In this document: positions 39,712 through 48,249 of the stretch, in pieces
How the letters are laid out: every line of letters starts with the position of its first letter
Numbering within the stretch: the first letter of the stretch is position 1
NCBI RefSeq assembly: GCF_018863415.1
Contig: NZ_JAHKSN010000002.1
Span: forward strand, 310,001 to 374,000
Direction: 5' to 3'
DNA length: 64,000 nucleotides
Origin: Deinococcus aestuarii
GTDB taxonomy: Bacteria > Deinococcota > Deinococci > Deinococcales > Deinococcaceae
Program-made: the position numbers and the translations under genes
Notes under the pieces: generated by a model
Seen by the model: the letters and a program-made list of their open reading frames with translations, nothing else
Told to the model about the DNA's origin: nothing
Databases searched by the model: none

Positions 39712-39758
39712 CTAACAGTAGTTAGGCAATTATAGGAAAGTGGAGGGGCGGCGTCAAA
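39712..39758 (-). promoter_or_regulatory. paa promoter with TetR-type operator
   Basis: Minus strand: TTTGAC (39758-39753), an 18-nt spacer, TATAAT (39734-39729). CTAACAGTAGTTAG (39712-39725) is a CTAAC-N4-GTTAG palindrome lying at the expected start of transcription. A repressor there would block paaA transcription; the divergent TetR gene is the obvious candidate. Confidence 0.75.
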
Positions 39759-39811
39759 TCCGTCTGCCCGGTACCTGTCGGGCCCGTCCCACCTGCTACC
39801 CTGCGCGGGAG

Positions 39812-40417
39812 ATGACGACGGCCCCCGGCCCTTCCTCCGAACGCAAGGAGCAGATTTACCGCACGGCGGCCCGGCTGTTCTCGGAGGTCGGGTACCGCTC
39901 CACCTCCATGCGCGACATCGCCGCTGCGCTGGGCATCAAGGCGGGCAGCCTCTACTCGCACATCGAGGGCAAGGAGGAGCTGCTGTGGGGCATCGTCACC
40001 CGTATCGCCGACGAGTTCGACGAGGCGCTGCGCCCGGCCGGGGAGGCGTCCCTCTCCCCCTCCGAGCGGCTGCGTTCCGCGCTGACGGCGTACACGGAGG
40101 TCGTCACCCGTAATTTGGAATACGCGACGGTGCTGTTCAGCGAGTGGCGGCAACTGCCCCCCGAGCGGCAGGCGCAGGTCAAGGCGCGGCGCGACGCGGT
40201 GGAGCGGGTGTTCCGCGACATCATCCGGGAGGGGGTGGGGGCGGGGCAGTTCGTGCCGGACACCGATGTCAAGCTGACCGCCGTCCTCGCGCTCTCGGGG
40301 GCGAACTGGCTCCCCAACTGGTTCAAGCCCGAGGGAAGCCTCGGCCCGCAGGAGGTGGCGCAGACCTTCGCCGCGCTGCTGCTGCGGGGCATCGAGGTGC
40401 GTGCGGACGAAGGCTAG
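39812..40417 (+). CDS. TetR family regulator, probable paa repressor
   Basis: 201 residues. The HTH is AARLFSEVGYRSTSMRDIAA through ALGIKAGSLYSHIEGKEELL. The ligand domain (PPERQAQVKARRDAVERVFR, GANWLPNWFKPEGSLGP) resembles fatty-acid/PaaR-type TetR proteins. It probably releases paa genes on binding phenylacetyl-CoA; inferred from the divergent position and the palindrome at 39712. TACCCT (39797-39802) is a likely -10; ATG 39812 is 9 nt after it. Confidence 0.85.
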   Translation: MTTAPGPSSERKEQIYRTAARLFSEVGYRSTSMRDIAAALGIKAGSLYSHIEGKEELLWGIVTRIADEFDEALRPAGEASLSPSERLRSALTAYTEVVTRNLEYATVLFSEWRQLPPERQAQVKARRDAVERVFRDIIREGVGAGQFVPDTDVKLTAVLALSGANWLPNWFKPEGSLGPQEVAQTFAALLLRGIEVRADEG

Positions 40418-40423
40418 CGGCTC

Positions 40424-42244
40424 CTAGACGCCCTGAAGCCGCCACATCCCGAAGGCCGGTCCCTTACTGGGCAGCGTGACCCACCCGTCCGTCTCGGCCC
40501 GGAGGTCGGCGGTCCCGGCGAGCCCCGCGAGTTCGGACCCCACGACCTGCGCCGGGAGCCGGACGGAGGAATGGTCCGCACGCGCGGCATGGACGAGGAC
40601 GGTCTCGCCGGGCGCCTCGCGCAGGAAGGTCAGCGCGTCGTCGGCAACCGACAGCCACCTCAGGCCGCCGCGCTGGAGGGCGACGCTCCCGGCACGGGTG
40701 GTGAACAGGGCGCGGGTCAGGGCGAGCCTCCGTTCGTCCCACCGCTCCGGATGTTCCCACGGCATCGGGAGGCGGGCATATTCCGGTCCCATCGCCCTCA
40801 GGCCGATCTCGTCGCCGGAATAGATCATCGGCACGCCGGGGTAGGCGGCGAGCATCCCGAAGGCCACGTCCACCAGCCGCTCGTCCCCGAGGAGGGACGC
40901 GACCCGGTGCGTGTCGTGCGAGCCGATCAGGTTCATCGCGTGCAGGGTGGCCTGCCAGGGGGTGACCCCGGAGAGGGAGCGCATCGCCCCCACGACGAGA
41001 GGGCCGGGGAGGTTGGGCAGCAGCGGGTACTTGCCGTGCTCGTAGGGCCGGGCCTGCGGCGGGAGGAGCCACTGCCACAGCGGGCGCGTGAACGCCGCGT
41101 AGTTCATGGTGCCCTGGTAGCCGTCCCCGAGAAGGTCGCGCCCCGCGTCGTGGTTGGACTCGGCCTGAAGGAAAGACTCGGGCGTCACCCCCGCCATCGT
41201 GCGGCGGATGGTGGTGGCGACCCTGCGGCTGAGGTCGATCTCCCCGTGAATCCCCGTCATGTTGGCGACGTCGATCCGCCAGGCGTCCAGCGCGTGCGGT
41301 CCGAGCCAGCGCGCGACAACGGAGTCCGGGCCGTCGTAGAGGCGGCGGCGCAGCTCGGGGCTGCGGTGGTCGAAGATCGGCATCTCCCGCATCCCCCACC
41401 ACGCGTCGTAGCGGCCGGGATAGTCGGTGAAGAAGAAAAACTCCCTCTCCGGGGAGCGGGGATCGGCCAGCGCGGCCTGGAACCACTCGTGCGTGTCCCC
41501 GCAGTGGTTGGTCGTAAGGTCGCCCATCAGGCGGAGGCCCCGAGCGTGTGCGGCGTCGGCGAGCCTCGCCATCGCCTCGTCGCCGCCGAGGAGGGGATCG
41601 ACGCGGCTGAAGGTCGAGGCGTTGTAGCGGTGGTTCGACTCGGCGGGGAAGAAGGGCGTCAGGTAGATCGTCCCCACCCCCAGCGACGCGATGTGGTCGA
41701 GGTGCGCGGTGATGCCGTCCAGGTCCCCGCCGTAGAGCTGGCGCGGCGTGTCGGGCCCCTCGCCGATCACCGGGTCGTCCCAGGCGGCGGGTTGGGCCCA
41801 GGCGGGGGCGGGGCGGTCCTGCGACTTGGCGAAACGGTCCGGGAAAATCTGGTACATCGTGCCCGTCGCCCACGGGGCGGGCGGGTCGGACGTGCTCAGC
41901 CGGAAGTCGGCGGCGTCGGCGACGTCGTGACCGTGCAGCCCGCTGCCGTTCAGCCACTGGTAGTGGTGCGGGCCGCCGTCGAGGAGCCAGCGGTAGCTCA
42001 CCACCGGGTTGCCGACGGGGAGGCTGACGCGCAGCCAGGTGCCCTGCCCGTCCCTCCGGTCCACGGTGGCGCGCACCAGCTCGGGCTCGCCGTCCACGAG
42101 GACACGCACCCAGGCGCTCTTCACGTCCGAGGCGTGCGGCACCCGCAGGAAGACGTCGGCCCGGCCCCCGAGGCGGGGACTGGGTTCGGGAACGTACAGC
42201 GGCGAGCCGTCGTGGTGGGGCTGGGCCCAAAGGGCGTCGGTCAT
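40424..42244 (-). CDS. GH13 alpha-glucanase (neopullulanase/maltodextrin-type)
   Basis: 606 residues. An N-terminal beta domain (about 1-120, ADVFLRVPHASDVKSAWVRV) precedes the barrel opening [12 protein letters not shown]. Catalytic regions: I LMGDLTTNHCGDTHEW, II DAWRIDVANMTG (nucleophile Asp), III FLQAESNHDAG (acid Glu), IV NLIGSHDTHRV. No signal peptide, so cytoplasmic breakdown of imported maltodextrins is likely. CAGGAGACGAC lies before ATG 42244. Paralogous in layout to the gene at 55579. Confidence 0.88.
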   Translation of the reverse strand: MTDALWAQPHHDGSPLYVPEPSPRLGGRADVFLRVPHASDVKSAWVRVLVDGEPELVRATVDRRDGQGTWLRVSLPVGNPVVSYRWLLDGGPHHYQWLNGSGLHGHDVADAADFRLSTSDPPAPWATGTMYQIFPDRFAKSQDRPAPAWAQPAAWDDPVIGEGPDTPRQLYGGDLDGITAHLDHIASLGVGTIYLTPFFPAESNHRYNASTFSRVDPLLGGDEAMARLADAAHARGLRLMGDLTTNHCGDTHEWFQAALADPRSPEREFFFFTDYPGRYDAWWGMREMPIFDHRSPELRRRLYDGPDSVVARWLGPHALDAWRIDVANMTGIHGEIDLSRRVATTIRRTMAGVTPESFLQAESNHDAGRDLLGDGYQGTMNYAAFTRPLWQWLLPPQARPYEHGKYPLLPNLPGPLVVGAMRSLSGVTPWQATLHAMNLIGSHDTHRVASLLGDERLVDVAFGMLAAYPGVPMIYSGDEIGLRAMGPEYARLPMPWEHPERWDERRLALTRALFTTRAGSVALQRGGLRWLSVADDALTFLREAPGETVLVHAARADHSSVRLPAQVVGSELAGLAGTADLRAETDGWVTLPSKGPAFGMWRLQGV

Positions 42245-42891
42245 GTCGTCTCCTGGGTTCGGTGGGCTTGCCCCGGCGGTGTGGTCGGGCGGCTGTGGCC
42301 TGGCGTTCGGTTCGGGGGAGCGTCAACACCGGGGCGGCAGGAGAGGCGCCGATCCCACCTCCGAGCGCACTCGCCGCACCGGAGCGAGGAAACCCGCCTG
42401 GGAGTGGACTTCCCCGTCCTGGTGATGAAGTGCTGAACCGTGTGACAAGTTGGGCACAGGAGTTGCAGATTGCTGGGGTGGTTGTTACTGCGGTCGCGGT
42501 CCACGTGATGAACCTCCAACACCTCGGGAACGGCATCGTAACCGCAAAGTTCGCATTTGGCCTCACGGTCTCTCAGGGCAATGCTCCGGTGACTGCCTCT
42601 CCCATCCTTGTAGCAGCCTACTTCCAACAGTTTGACTGCCCGGGTCTGCGCCCTCTCCTTACCTTTCCTGTCGCAGAAGATCAGCCCGCTTCTGCTGGCT
42701 AGTTGTTTGGATTTGATGCGGTAAAGCGGCGTACCACAGAAGGCACAGCTACAGTTCGGCTCCTTCTCTTGCCGGTCGCGCCATTGATGCCTGGCCGAAC
42801 AAGCCGTGGAGCAGAACTTGCCGTTACCTCTATCAACTTCTTGTGGGGGAGCATCGAACTCCCCTCCGCAGTACAGACACCTTTGAAGCAT
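42241..42891 (-). CDS. HNH endonuclease-type zinc protein
   Basis: 216 residues. Several CxxC pairs (CLYCGGEF, FCSTACSARH, CAFCGTPLYR, CELCGYDAV) precede an HNH core (EVLEVHHVDRDRSNNHPSNL, LLCPTCHTVQHF). Typical of phage and mobile DNA. The last 50 residues are low-complexity Arg/Pro and overlap the GH13 leader, ending in TGA that overlaps its ATG. That suggests the original 3' end was lost and the frame now runs into the host gene's ribosome site. It lies just outside attL, next to the tRNA terminator copy. Confidence 0.7.
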   Translation of the reverse strand: MLQRCLYCGGEFDAPPQEVDRGNGKFCSTACSARHQWRDRQEKEPNCSCAFCGTPLYRIKSKQLASRSGLIFCDRKGKERAQTRAVKLLEVGCYKDGRGSHRSIALRDREAKCELCGYDAVPEVLEVHHVDRDRSNNHPSNLQLLCPTCHTVQHFITRTGKSTPRRVSSLRCGECARRWDRRLSCRPGVDAPPNRTPGHSRPTTPPGQAHRTQETT

Positions 42892-42941
42892 GGTCCATCT
42901 TACTTTTCGGGCGGTCGCAAAGCTGCGCCCCTCCACCAAAC

Positions 42942-43022
42942 AAAAGAAAAACCGCGCTCCTGGCGCGGCCTTTCGACTGGTGGAGATTTGGGGATTCGAA
43001 CCCCAGACCCTCCGCTTGCAAA
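42942..43022. repeat. attL, 81-bp direct repeat
   Basis: Identical over 81 bp to 54016-54096. It holds the tRNA terminator copy and a displaced 3' tRNA-Ala fragment (42978-43022, minus strand) that stops after the anticodon-loop sequence; the 5' half is missing, so it is not a tRNA gene. Confidence 0.92.
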
Positions 43023-43153
43023 CTGGCCCAACCGTTTTTTACGCATGGCAACGCATAAGCACGGGTCTTCTGAATTTGGCCCTCTGGGCGAGCCTTTCTA
43101 CCTCTTCCCCACCCCGTCTCATACGCGCTAGATAATAGACGTGTACAGGTGAG

Positions 43154-43180
43154 TTGGTCACGGGTTGGTCACGTTGGTCA
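43154..43180 (+). repeat. Left TTGGTCA repeats, putative integrase arm sites
   Basis: Three direct copies of TTGGTCA at 43154, 43165 and 43174, joined by ACGGG and ACG. The same unit occurs twice near the other end (53961, 53972). Repeats at both element ends but away from the core are typical of tyrosine-integrase arm-type sites. Confidence 0.6.
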
Positions 43181-43240
43181 TGCCCCGGTGCGCTCACATC
43201 GCGGTAGATAGCGAGAGGTTCTTGTGTTATCTTTTGATAC

Positions 43241-43885
43241 ATGCAGGTTCGCGCCAGTATTCGGAAGCGCCGTCGGCAGTTAGCTGACGGGTACTCCGAT
43301 TTTGGAGCGGGCGAGCCCCGTGAGAAGCACCTGCGCCGCAAGCTGGAGCGCGAGTGGCGCAGCGACCGACTCAGCGAAGAATCTCTTGGCCGGTGGGTCT
43401 GGGCGTTGGACCTGCACCCGGTAGCGGCTGGGCTGAGCGGATGGCGACCACGCTGCACAGAAAACGAGTGGGAAGACATGGAGCGGGAAGCGGCGCAGGT
43501 TCTAGCTGAGCAGCGCGCCCGTAATGCTGCCGTGATCCGCTGGTATGCGGTCCAACTCCAACGCGGGCGCGAGGTCTCAACGGCAGAACTGGCCGACCGC
43601 CTGGGCGCTATCGATGAGACCCAGGCGAGGGCACTCCTGAATGCCTTCGCCTTCGACCTCTTCCACAGGCGACAGCACCGGCACCTGTGGCGAGCTTTGA
43701 AGCGCCAGGAAGGGCTAGAGGCTGGCCTAACGGGTGCTGAGTCCCAGGCAGAGGCACGGCGGGTGGAAGCCGAGCTAGAGCGGCTGACAGCGCGGCCCAT
43801 CTCGCCTGAGCGACCCGCCCGCCTGAAGAGGCCGCGCCCCATCGAGCACCGGCCCCAAATCCAACCGAACGCGCCGACCAACTAA
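43241..43885 (+). CDS. Element hypothetical protein, helical
   Basis: 214 residues, basic and helix-rich (RASIRKRRRQLADGYSDFGA, REAAQVLAEQRARNAAVIRW, LERLTARPISPERPARLKRP). No family recognised. It may bind nucleic acid given its Arg content. Leaderless: TATCTT (43228-43233) ends 7 nt before ATG 43241. First rightward gene of the element. Confidence 0.6.
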   Translation: MQVRASIRKRRRQLADGYSDFGAGEPREKHLRRKLEREWRSDRLSEESLGRWVWALDLHPVAAGLSGWRPRCTENEWEDMEREAAQVLAEQRARNAAVIRWYAVQLQRGREVSTAELADRLGAIDETQARALLNAFAFDLFHRRQHRHLWRALKRQEGLEAGLTGAESQAEARRVEAELERLTARPISPERPARLKRPRPIEHRPQIQPNAPTN

Positions 43886-43950
43886 GAGCTTCGCTCCGGC
43901 TGAAGTTCTGCCCCACCCCCTCGGTGGGTGAAGTTGGAAGGTGCTTTCCC

Positions 43951-44172
43951 TTGACCACGATCAACCATGAAGAACGGGGCGCATCCTCGCCTATTGCCGC
44001 CTACCTCAGCGTTCCCGACGCTGCCGCCTACCTAGGCGTACACCCCTCGCTGGTCTACAAAGAGATTCGCGCCGGGCGGCTACGTGCCGTGAAGATCGGC
44101 GCGAAGGTCATCCGCATCTCCCGAGAGGCGCTGGAGGCGTACACCGCAGCCCAGAGCACGGGGGCAAACTGA
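43951..44172 (+). CDS. Excisionase/AlpA-type helix-turn-helix protein
   Basis: 73 residues from TTG 43951, which has GGAAGG 10 nt upstream; a GTG at 43924 without a ribosome site would give 82. The MerR/excisionase-type winged HTH is YLSVPDAAAYLGVHPSLVYK and IRAGRLRAVKIGAKVIRISR. Such proteins act as excision directionality factors or as activators of replication genes in phages and islands. The next gene starts on the last base of its stop (TGATG). Confidence 0.75.
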   Translation: MTTINHEERGASSPIAAYLSVPDAAAYLGVHPSLVYKEIRAGRLRAVKIGAKVIRISREALEAYTAAQSTGAN

Positions 44173-44528
44173 TGCCCCGCCGTGTGCAGGACGGCGGGGG
44201 GCAGGCAGCGCGGGCGGGCGCTGGGGACAGCGTATCAGGGGGGTGCAGCGTCCTGAAAGGGGCAAAGCAGGCCCAGGCACTCGACCGCGCCTACTTCAAG
44301 AAGAACCCCCAGGCGCGCAGCTACACCCGGCCCTACATCGAGGGCGAGTGCGACCTGCTCGGCGAGGGTGACCCCCGCCCGCTCTTTGTCGCTGTGGCGT
44401 TCGTGTCGTCGGGAATCCGCTGCAAGGCCGCCGCCTTCGACCGTGCTGGGTTGATGGAGGCCAAGCGGGAGGCCGAGGCACTCGCGGCCCAGTGGCGCGG
44501 AGGGGCGGCGCGGGGAGCGTCGGCATGA
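44172..44528 (+). CDS. Element hypothetical protein, 118 aa
   Basis: The Gly/Ala-rich N-terminus may be mis-started. The protein-like part runs from KQAQALDRAYFKKNPQARSY through FVAVAFVSSGIRCKAAAFDR and ends in a basic helix. No family recognised. It overlaps both neighbours (TGATG upstream, ATGA downstream), so it is translated with the primase-helicase. Confidence 0.6.
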   Translation: MPRRVQDGGGQAARAGAGDSVSGGCSVLKGAKQAQALDRAYFKKNPQARSYTRPYIEGECDLLGEGDPRPLFVAVAFVSSGIRCKAAAFDRAGLMEAKREAEALAAQWRGGAARGASA

Positions 44529-47305
44529 GCGGGTCTCACGTCGAGACGGTCGAGACATTCGCCCGGTTCTTCCCACCCAATCCCGTGAAGCATGGGCGGG
44601 TGCTGGGGCGCGACCCGCAGACCGGGAAGAAGAAGGTCGAGACGAAGGAAGGCGCCCCGGTCACCCTCCAGGCGCTCGACACGCACCTGGGCGCAAAGGG
44701 TAAGGTCGCGGGGAACGCCCTGGGCTACCTGCCCGGGTACGAAGACGGGACGCTTGTGGGCGCGATTGACCTTGACGGGAAGGACTTCCCCGGCAAGGGA
44801 CTCGACGACGCGCGTCGGGCTGTGCTGGAGACGTGCGCCGGGCTGAACCTGAACGCCTACCCGGAGCGCAGTCGCAGCGGCAAGGGTTGGCACATCTGGC
44901 TCTGGGCAGACGAGCGCCTGCCTTATGGCGTCATGCGGGCCGCGCTGCGCGAGATTGCACACCACGCTGAGCTGCCGAAGGTCGAGACGTACCCGATGGG
45001 CGACGATGCCCGGGGCCGGTGGATCATCACGCCTTACAGCCGCGCCCTCAAGGGGGAGCGGCCCTACCTGGGGCGCACCTACCTTGAGACGGACGAAGGC
45101 CAGCCCATCCCGGTAGACGAGCTGGGCGAGTGGATCACGCCCAACCCCGCCGAGCGGCTGTGCGCCCTGGCCCAGGAGCACGCTGAGCGCGCCCGGCCCA
45201 CCATGCCTGCTGCTGCGCCCGCAGCGGGGAGCAGCGGGGACCTGCTGCCCGAAGCGGTGCCCCTGCTGCTAGAGGCTGCGCGCGAGCACGCCCCAGCCGC
45301 CCGGCACGATGCACTGGCCGCCTTCCTGAACATGGGGCAGCGAGCGGGCGACCTCGCTGGGATGGTCGAGGGGCTGAAGACGCCTGAAGTCTTCACCCGG
45401 TGGTGCGCTGACGGCTCGCGCACGGTGCAGGAGTGGGCGGAAGAAGTTGACCGCTGGGCTGAGAACGTCGAGACGGGCGGCGCGGAGGCCCGGCGCGGGC
45501 TGCCCTACCTGCGAGAGGTCGGGTTCACGGTGCCGGACCTGCCCAGGCGGAAGGACGCCGAGCGGGTTGAGAAGCTCGCCGGGGGGATGAACCTGGGTGA
45601 GCTGCCCCAGGCTGCGGACATCCCCGAAGCGGAACACTGGGTAGCTGAGGACCGGGCCGAGTACAGCGACCGGCAAATGTTGGACCTGCTGGGCCTGAAC
45701 CGCTGGCCGGTGACTGCCCCGGATACCGACACCGCCCACGCCTACCGCCTCGCCGAGTTGGCCGGGGGTGACCTCCGGTACACGGGCAAGCTGGGCGGGT
45801 GGCTTGCCTTCGACGGGCGGCAGTGGCGCATGGGCGCCGGGCGCAAGGGGGACGGCGAAGGCGACCTGATGGCCCAGGGGCTCTCGCAGAAGCTCAGCGG
45901 GATCATGGGGCCGGAGGTCGCGCGGCTGTTCGCCCTGCGCGGTGTGTTGGCGCCCTTCAAGGGCTCGCGCGAGATGGACATTCAGGCGATGGAGCGGGCG
46001 GCCTGGCGGCATGTGCGGGCGCAAAAAGCCGTCGAGAGCCGCAGCAAGCAGAAGGCGGTGCTGGAGAACGCCCGCCCGCTGCTGATGGTGGATCACGCCC
46101 TCTTCGAGCCCCGCCCCTGGGTGCTGGGCTTCCAGAACGGCGTGTGGGATCACGGGCAGATGCGCGAGCACCGCCGCGAGGATCACATGCTGACGCTCTC
46201 CCCGGTCGAGTACCACGCCGACGCCGACCGGGGTGTGTGGCAGGAGGTGCTCGACCGGATCACCGGGGGGGACGCCGAGCTGGCCCGGACGCTTCAGGAC
46301 GTGGCCGGGTACGTCCTCAGCGGTTCAAGCACGCTGCGGCTGTTGCCGTGGCTCTACGGGCCGAAGGGGACCGGGAAGAGCACCTTCGCCGAGTTGCTGG
46401 GGACGGTGCTGGGCGACATGGCGGCAAGCCTCGATACAAAACTGTTCGCTGCGGACAGCGCGCGGGAGCGCCTGGGGGCGGCCGTGTGGGGCAAGCGGGC
46501 GGCCTTCTGCGCCGAGGCGGGGAACGCGCGGCTGGACGCCGAGCTGCTGAAGACCCTCAGCGGCGGGGACCGCCTGCCTGTGCGCTTCCTGTTCAGCGAG
46601 CCGTTCACAGCGGCTCCGCGTCACGTCCTGCTGATGGTGGCGAACGATGCGCCCCGGGTCGAGGCATACGACGAGGCTCTGAAAGATCGCGTACTTGCCC
46701 TGCCGTTCCTGCACCCGCTGGAGGTGCCAGGTCTGCCGCGCCTTCTGGGCGGGGCGCGCATCGAGGCGATGCGCCAGGACCCGACCTCAGCACTTGTGCA
46801 GGGCTTCACGCCCTGGGCCGTTGAGGGGCTCGGCAGGGTTCTTCGGGAGAGGAACGTGTACCGCGCGCCAGTCACGGCAGACGCCACGGCGGGCTTCTGG
46901 GCAGATGTCGACCCCCTGCGCGAGTTCTGGGCCAGCCGTGACCTCTCTTCCCTCAGCCTGGGCGTAGGAACGGCCGAGTTCCGGCAGGAGTACGAGAAGT
47001 GGTGTGAAGCCGAGGGCGCCCGGCCTGTGGGGCAGCGCGCGTGGTATGCGGCCTGCGCTGCCGTGGGCCTGCACAAGGGCAGCAACGGAAAAAACCGTGT
47101 GTGGAGGCTGAAAACTGCACGCCTGTTCCCCGGCTGGGGCAGCGCGGGCGCCGGTGGGGACTTTGACACTTTGACACTTTCGGGGTCAATTCCCAATTCT
47201 TCTCGGGAGAGCCCCCCCTTAAAAAATGACTCCTTAGAAGAATTGGGAACAGGCGTCAAAAGTGTCAAAGTGTCAAGCGCTGCGGGCTGGGAGGATGAGC
47301 TGTGA
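44525..47305 (+). CDS. Primase-helicase (AEP primase plus D5/P4-type SF3 helicase)
   Basis: 926 residues; the element's replication initiator. The archaeo-eukaryotic-type primase occupies about residues 1-220: acidic pair in GAIDLDGKDFPG (about 80), then RSRSGKGWHIWLW (about 117-128). The D5_N and SF3 helicase regions follow: Walker A WLYGPKGTGKSTFAELLG (about 611), Walker B-like AAFCAEAGNARLDAELLKTL, sensor VLLMVANDAPRVEAYDEALK. The last 50 residues are low-complexity because the DNA carries an inverted repeat that may be the origin. Overlaps both neighbours. Confidence 0.9.
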   Translation: MSGSHVETVETFARFFPPNPVKHGRVLGRDPQTGKKKVETKEGAPVTLQALDTHLGAKGKVAGNALGYLPGYEDGTLVGAIDLDGKDFPGKGLDDARRAVLETCAGLNLNAYPERSRSGKGWHIWLWADERLPYGVMRAALREIAHHAELPKVETYPMGDDARGRWIITPYSRALKGERPYLGRTYLETDEGQPIPVDELGEWITPNPAERLCALAQEHAERARPTMPAAAPAAGSSGDLLPEAVPLLLEAAREHAPAARHDALAAFLNMGQRAGDLAGMVEGLKTPEVFTRWCADGSRTVQEWAEEVDRWAENVETGGAEARRGLPYLREVGFTVPDLPRRKDAERVEKLAGGMNLGELPQAADIPEAEHWVAEDRAEYSDRQMLDLLGLNRWPVTAPDTDTAHAYRLAELAGGDLRYTGKLGGWLAFDGRQWRMGAGRKGDGEGDLMAQGLSQKLSGIMGPEVARLFALRGVLAPFKGSREMDIQAMERAAWRHVRAQKAVESRSKQKAVLENARPLLMVDHALFEPRPWVLGFQNGVWDHGQMREHRREDHMLTLSPVEYHADADRGVWQEVLDRITGGDAELARTLQDVAGYVLSGSSTLRLLPWLYGPKGTGKSTFAELLGTVLGDMAASLDTKLFAADSARERLGAAVWGKRAAFCAEAGNARLDAELLKTLSGGDRLPVRFLFSEPFTAAPRHVLLMVANDAPRVEAYDEALKDRVLALPFLHPLEVPGLPRLLGGARIEAMRQDPTSALVQGFTPWAVEGLGRVLRERNVYRAPVTADATAGFWADVDPLREFWASRDLSSLSLGVGTAEFRQEYEKWCEAEGARPVGQRAWYAACAAVGLHKGSNGKNRVWRLKTARLFPGWGSAGAGGDFDTLTLSGSIPNSSRESPPLKNDSLEELGTGVKSVKVSSAAGWEDEL
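47162..47276. other. Candidate replication origin: nested inverted repeats with iterons
   Basis: TTGACACTTTGACACTTT (47163-47180) is perfectly inverted at 47259-47276, each arm holding two TTGACAC-type units. Inside, TTCCCAATTCTTCT (47190-47203) is perfectly inverted at 47236-47249. The centre (47204-47235) contains an A/T-rich TTAAAAAA. This lies within the primase-helicase 3' end. Origin function is inference. Confidence 0.6.
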
Positions 47306-47691
47306 GGCTGGTCGAGCTGCGCCGGGAACTGGTACGCCACGGCGTCAGCCTCGCGGTCACGGCAGAGGGGAAGCTGCGCCCCTCCGCAGACGCGCGTCCG
47401 CCCCGCGAGCTGGTCGAGGCGATGCGCGAGCACCGGGCCGCACTGCTGCGCCAGGTCGAGGAGGGCCGCCTCCCTGACGGGCGCCTTGACGTGGACCGCC
47501 TCGCGGCTGAGCCCGGACACTGCGGCTGCTGCGCCCGCTGGCAGGGGCCGGACGCCTATGGGGACGGGATGTGTCCGCTGGGCCGGGCCGCTCACGGCTG
47601 GGCAGACGGCAGCCCCACCGCGCTGGTCCTGACCCCGTCTCACCACGGCTGCGGGGCGCACAGCGGGCAGGGCTGGCAGGTGAGGGCGTGA
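47302..47691 (+). CDS. Element protein with TubC-like helices and Cys/His cluster
   Basis: 129 residues. The N-terminus resembles a TubC-type docking/HTH fold (VELRRELVRHGVSLAVTAEG, LRPPRELVEAMREHRAALL-like order). A second part rich in Cys and His (GHCGCCARWQGPDAYGDGMC, SHHGCGAHSG) may bind zinc. Role unknown; such proteins often follow primase genes in plasmids and phages. GTG 47302 overlaps the primase stop (GTGA). Confidence 0.6.
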   Translation: MRLVELRRELVRHGVSLAVTAEGKLRPSADARPPRELVEAMREHRAALLRQVEEGRLPDGRLDVDRLAAEPGHCGCCARWQGPDAYGDGMCPLGRAAHGWADGSPTALVLTPSHHGCGAHSGQGWQVRA

Positions 47692-47954
47692 CGGGCAGGC
47701 GCTACCCAGCGGGGCGCGTCCTGCTGTGTCTCTCCCTCGCCGAGCAGCGGGTCACGGGCATCGAGGAGCGACTGCTCGGGCAAGGCGAGATGCCGGGCCG
47801 TGCCACCCTGCGCGCCGCCCTCGACGATCTGGTCAGCCGGGGGTTGGCCCATGTGGAGAAGCGCGGCGCGGTCCATTACTTCCGCCTTGCCGAGGGGCAC
47901 GCGGTCGAGGAGGCCCTCGACGAGGCCTGGGAGACATTCGGGGGCGCGACATGA
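47688..47954 (+). CDS. Element winged-helix-like protein
   Basis: 88 residues. The pattern GRATLRAALDDLVSRGLAHV then EKRGAVHYFRLAEG is a winged-helix recognition helix and wing. Probably DNA-binding. GTG 47688 overlaps the previous stop (GTGA); its own stop overlaps the next ATG. Confidence 0.55.
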   Translation: MTGRRYPAGRVLLCLSLAEQRVTGIEERLLGQGEMPGRATLRAALDDLVSRGLAHVEKRGAVHYFRLAEGHAVEEALDEAWETFGGAT

Positions 47955-48181
47955 CTTCCCCGGTCGTCCCTCCGGGCGTCCCCTCGCTGCTCAAGGTCGG
48001 ACAGGTGGCACGGGTGCTCGGCTTCAGCGAGCGGCGCGTGAAGACGTGGCTCGACCGGGGCACCCTGCCCTATGTCCAGCCGACGGGGCGCTGTGGAGCG
48101 CGGCTGGTGCCCGCTGCGGCCCTTGCCGACCTGGGCTCGCGTCACGGCCTGCCCTTGCGCTGGGTTGAGGCGCTGGGCTAG
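47951..48181 (+). CDS. Element MerR/excisionase-like HTH protein
   Basis: 76 residues. The HTH is LLKVGQVARVLGFSERRVKT followed by WLDRGTLPYVQPTGRCGARL (wing). A second directionality or regulatory factor besides the one at 43951. ATGA overlap with the upstream gene. Confidence 0.7.
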   Translation: MTSPVVPPGVPSLLKVGQVARVLGFSERRVKTWLDRGTLPYVQPTGRCGARLVPAAALADLGSRHGLPLRWVEALG

Positions 48182-48249
48182 TCGGACCGGAATGTCTGGA
48201 GGGGCCGGAACGTCCGCAGCGTTCCAGCCGCTCTGCGTACCCTCGCCCT

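Noticed and set aside
42978..43022. Second tRNA-Ala gene at attL
   Set aside because: Only the 3' part is present; the sequence diverges right after the anticodon loop, so it cannot fold as a tRNA.
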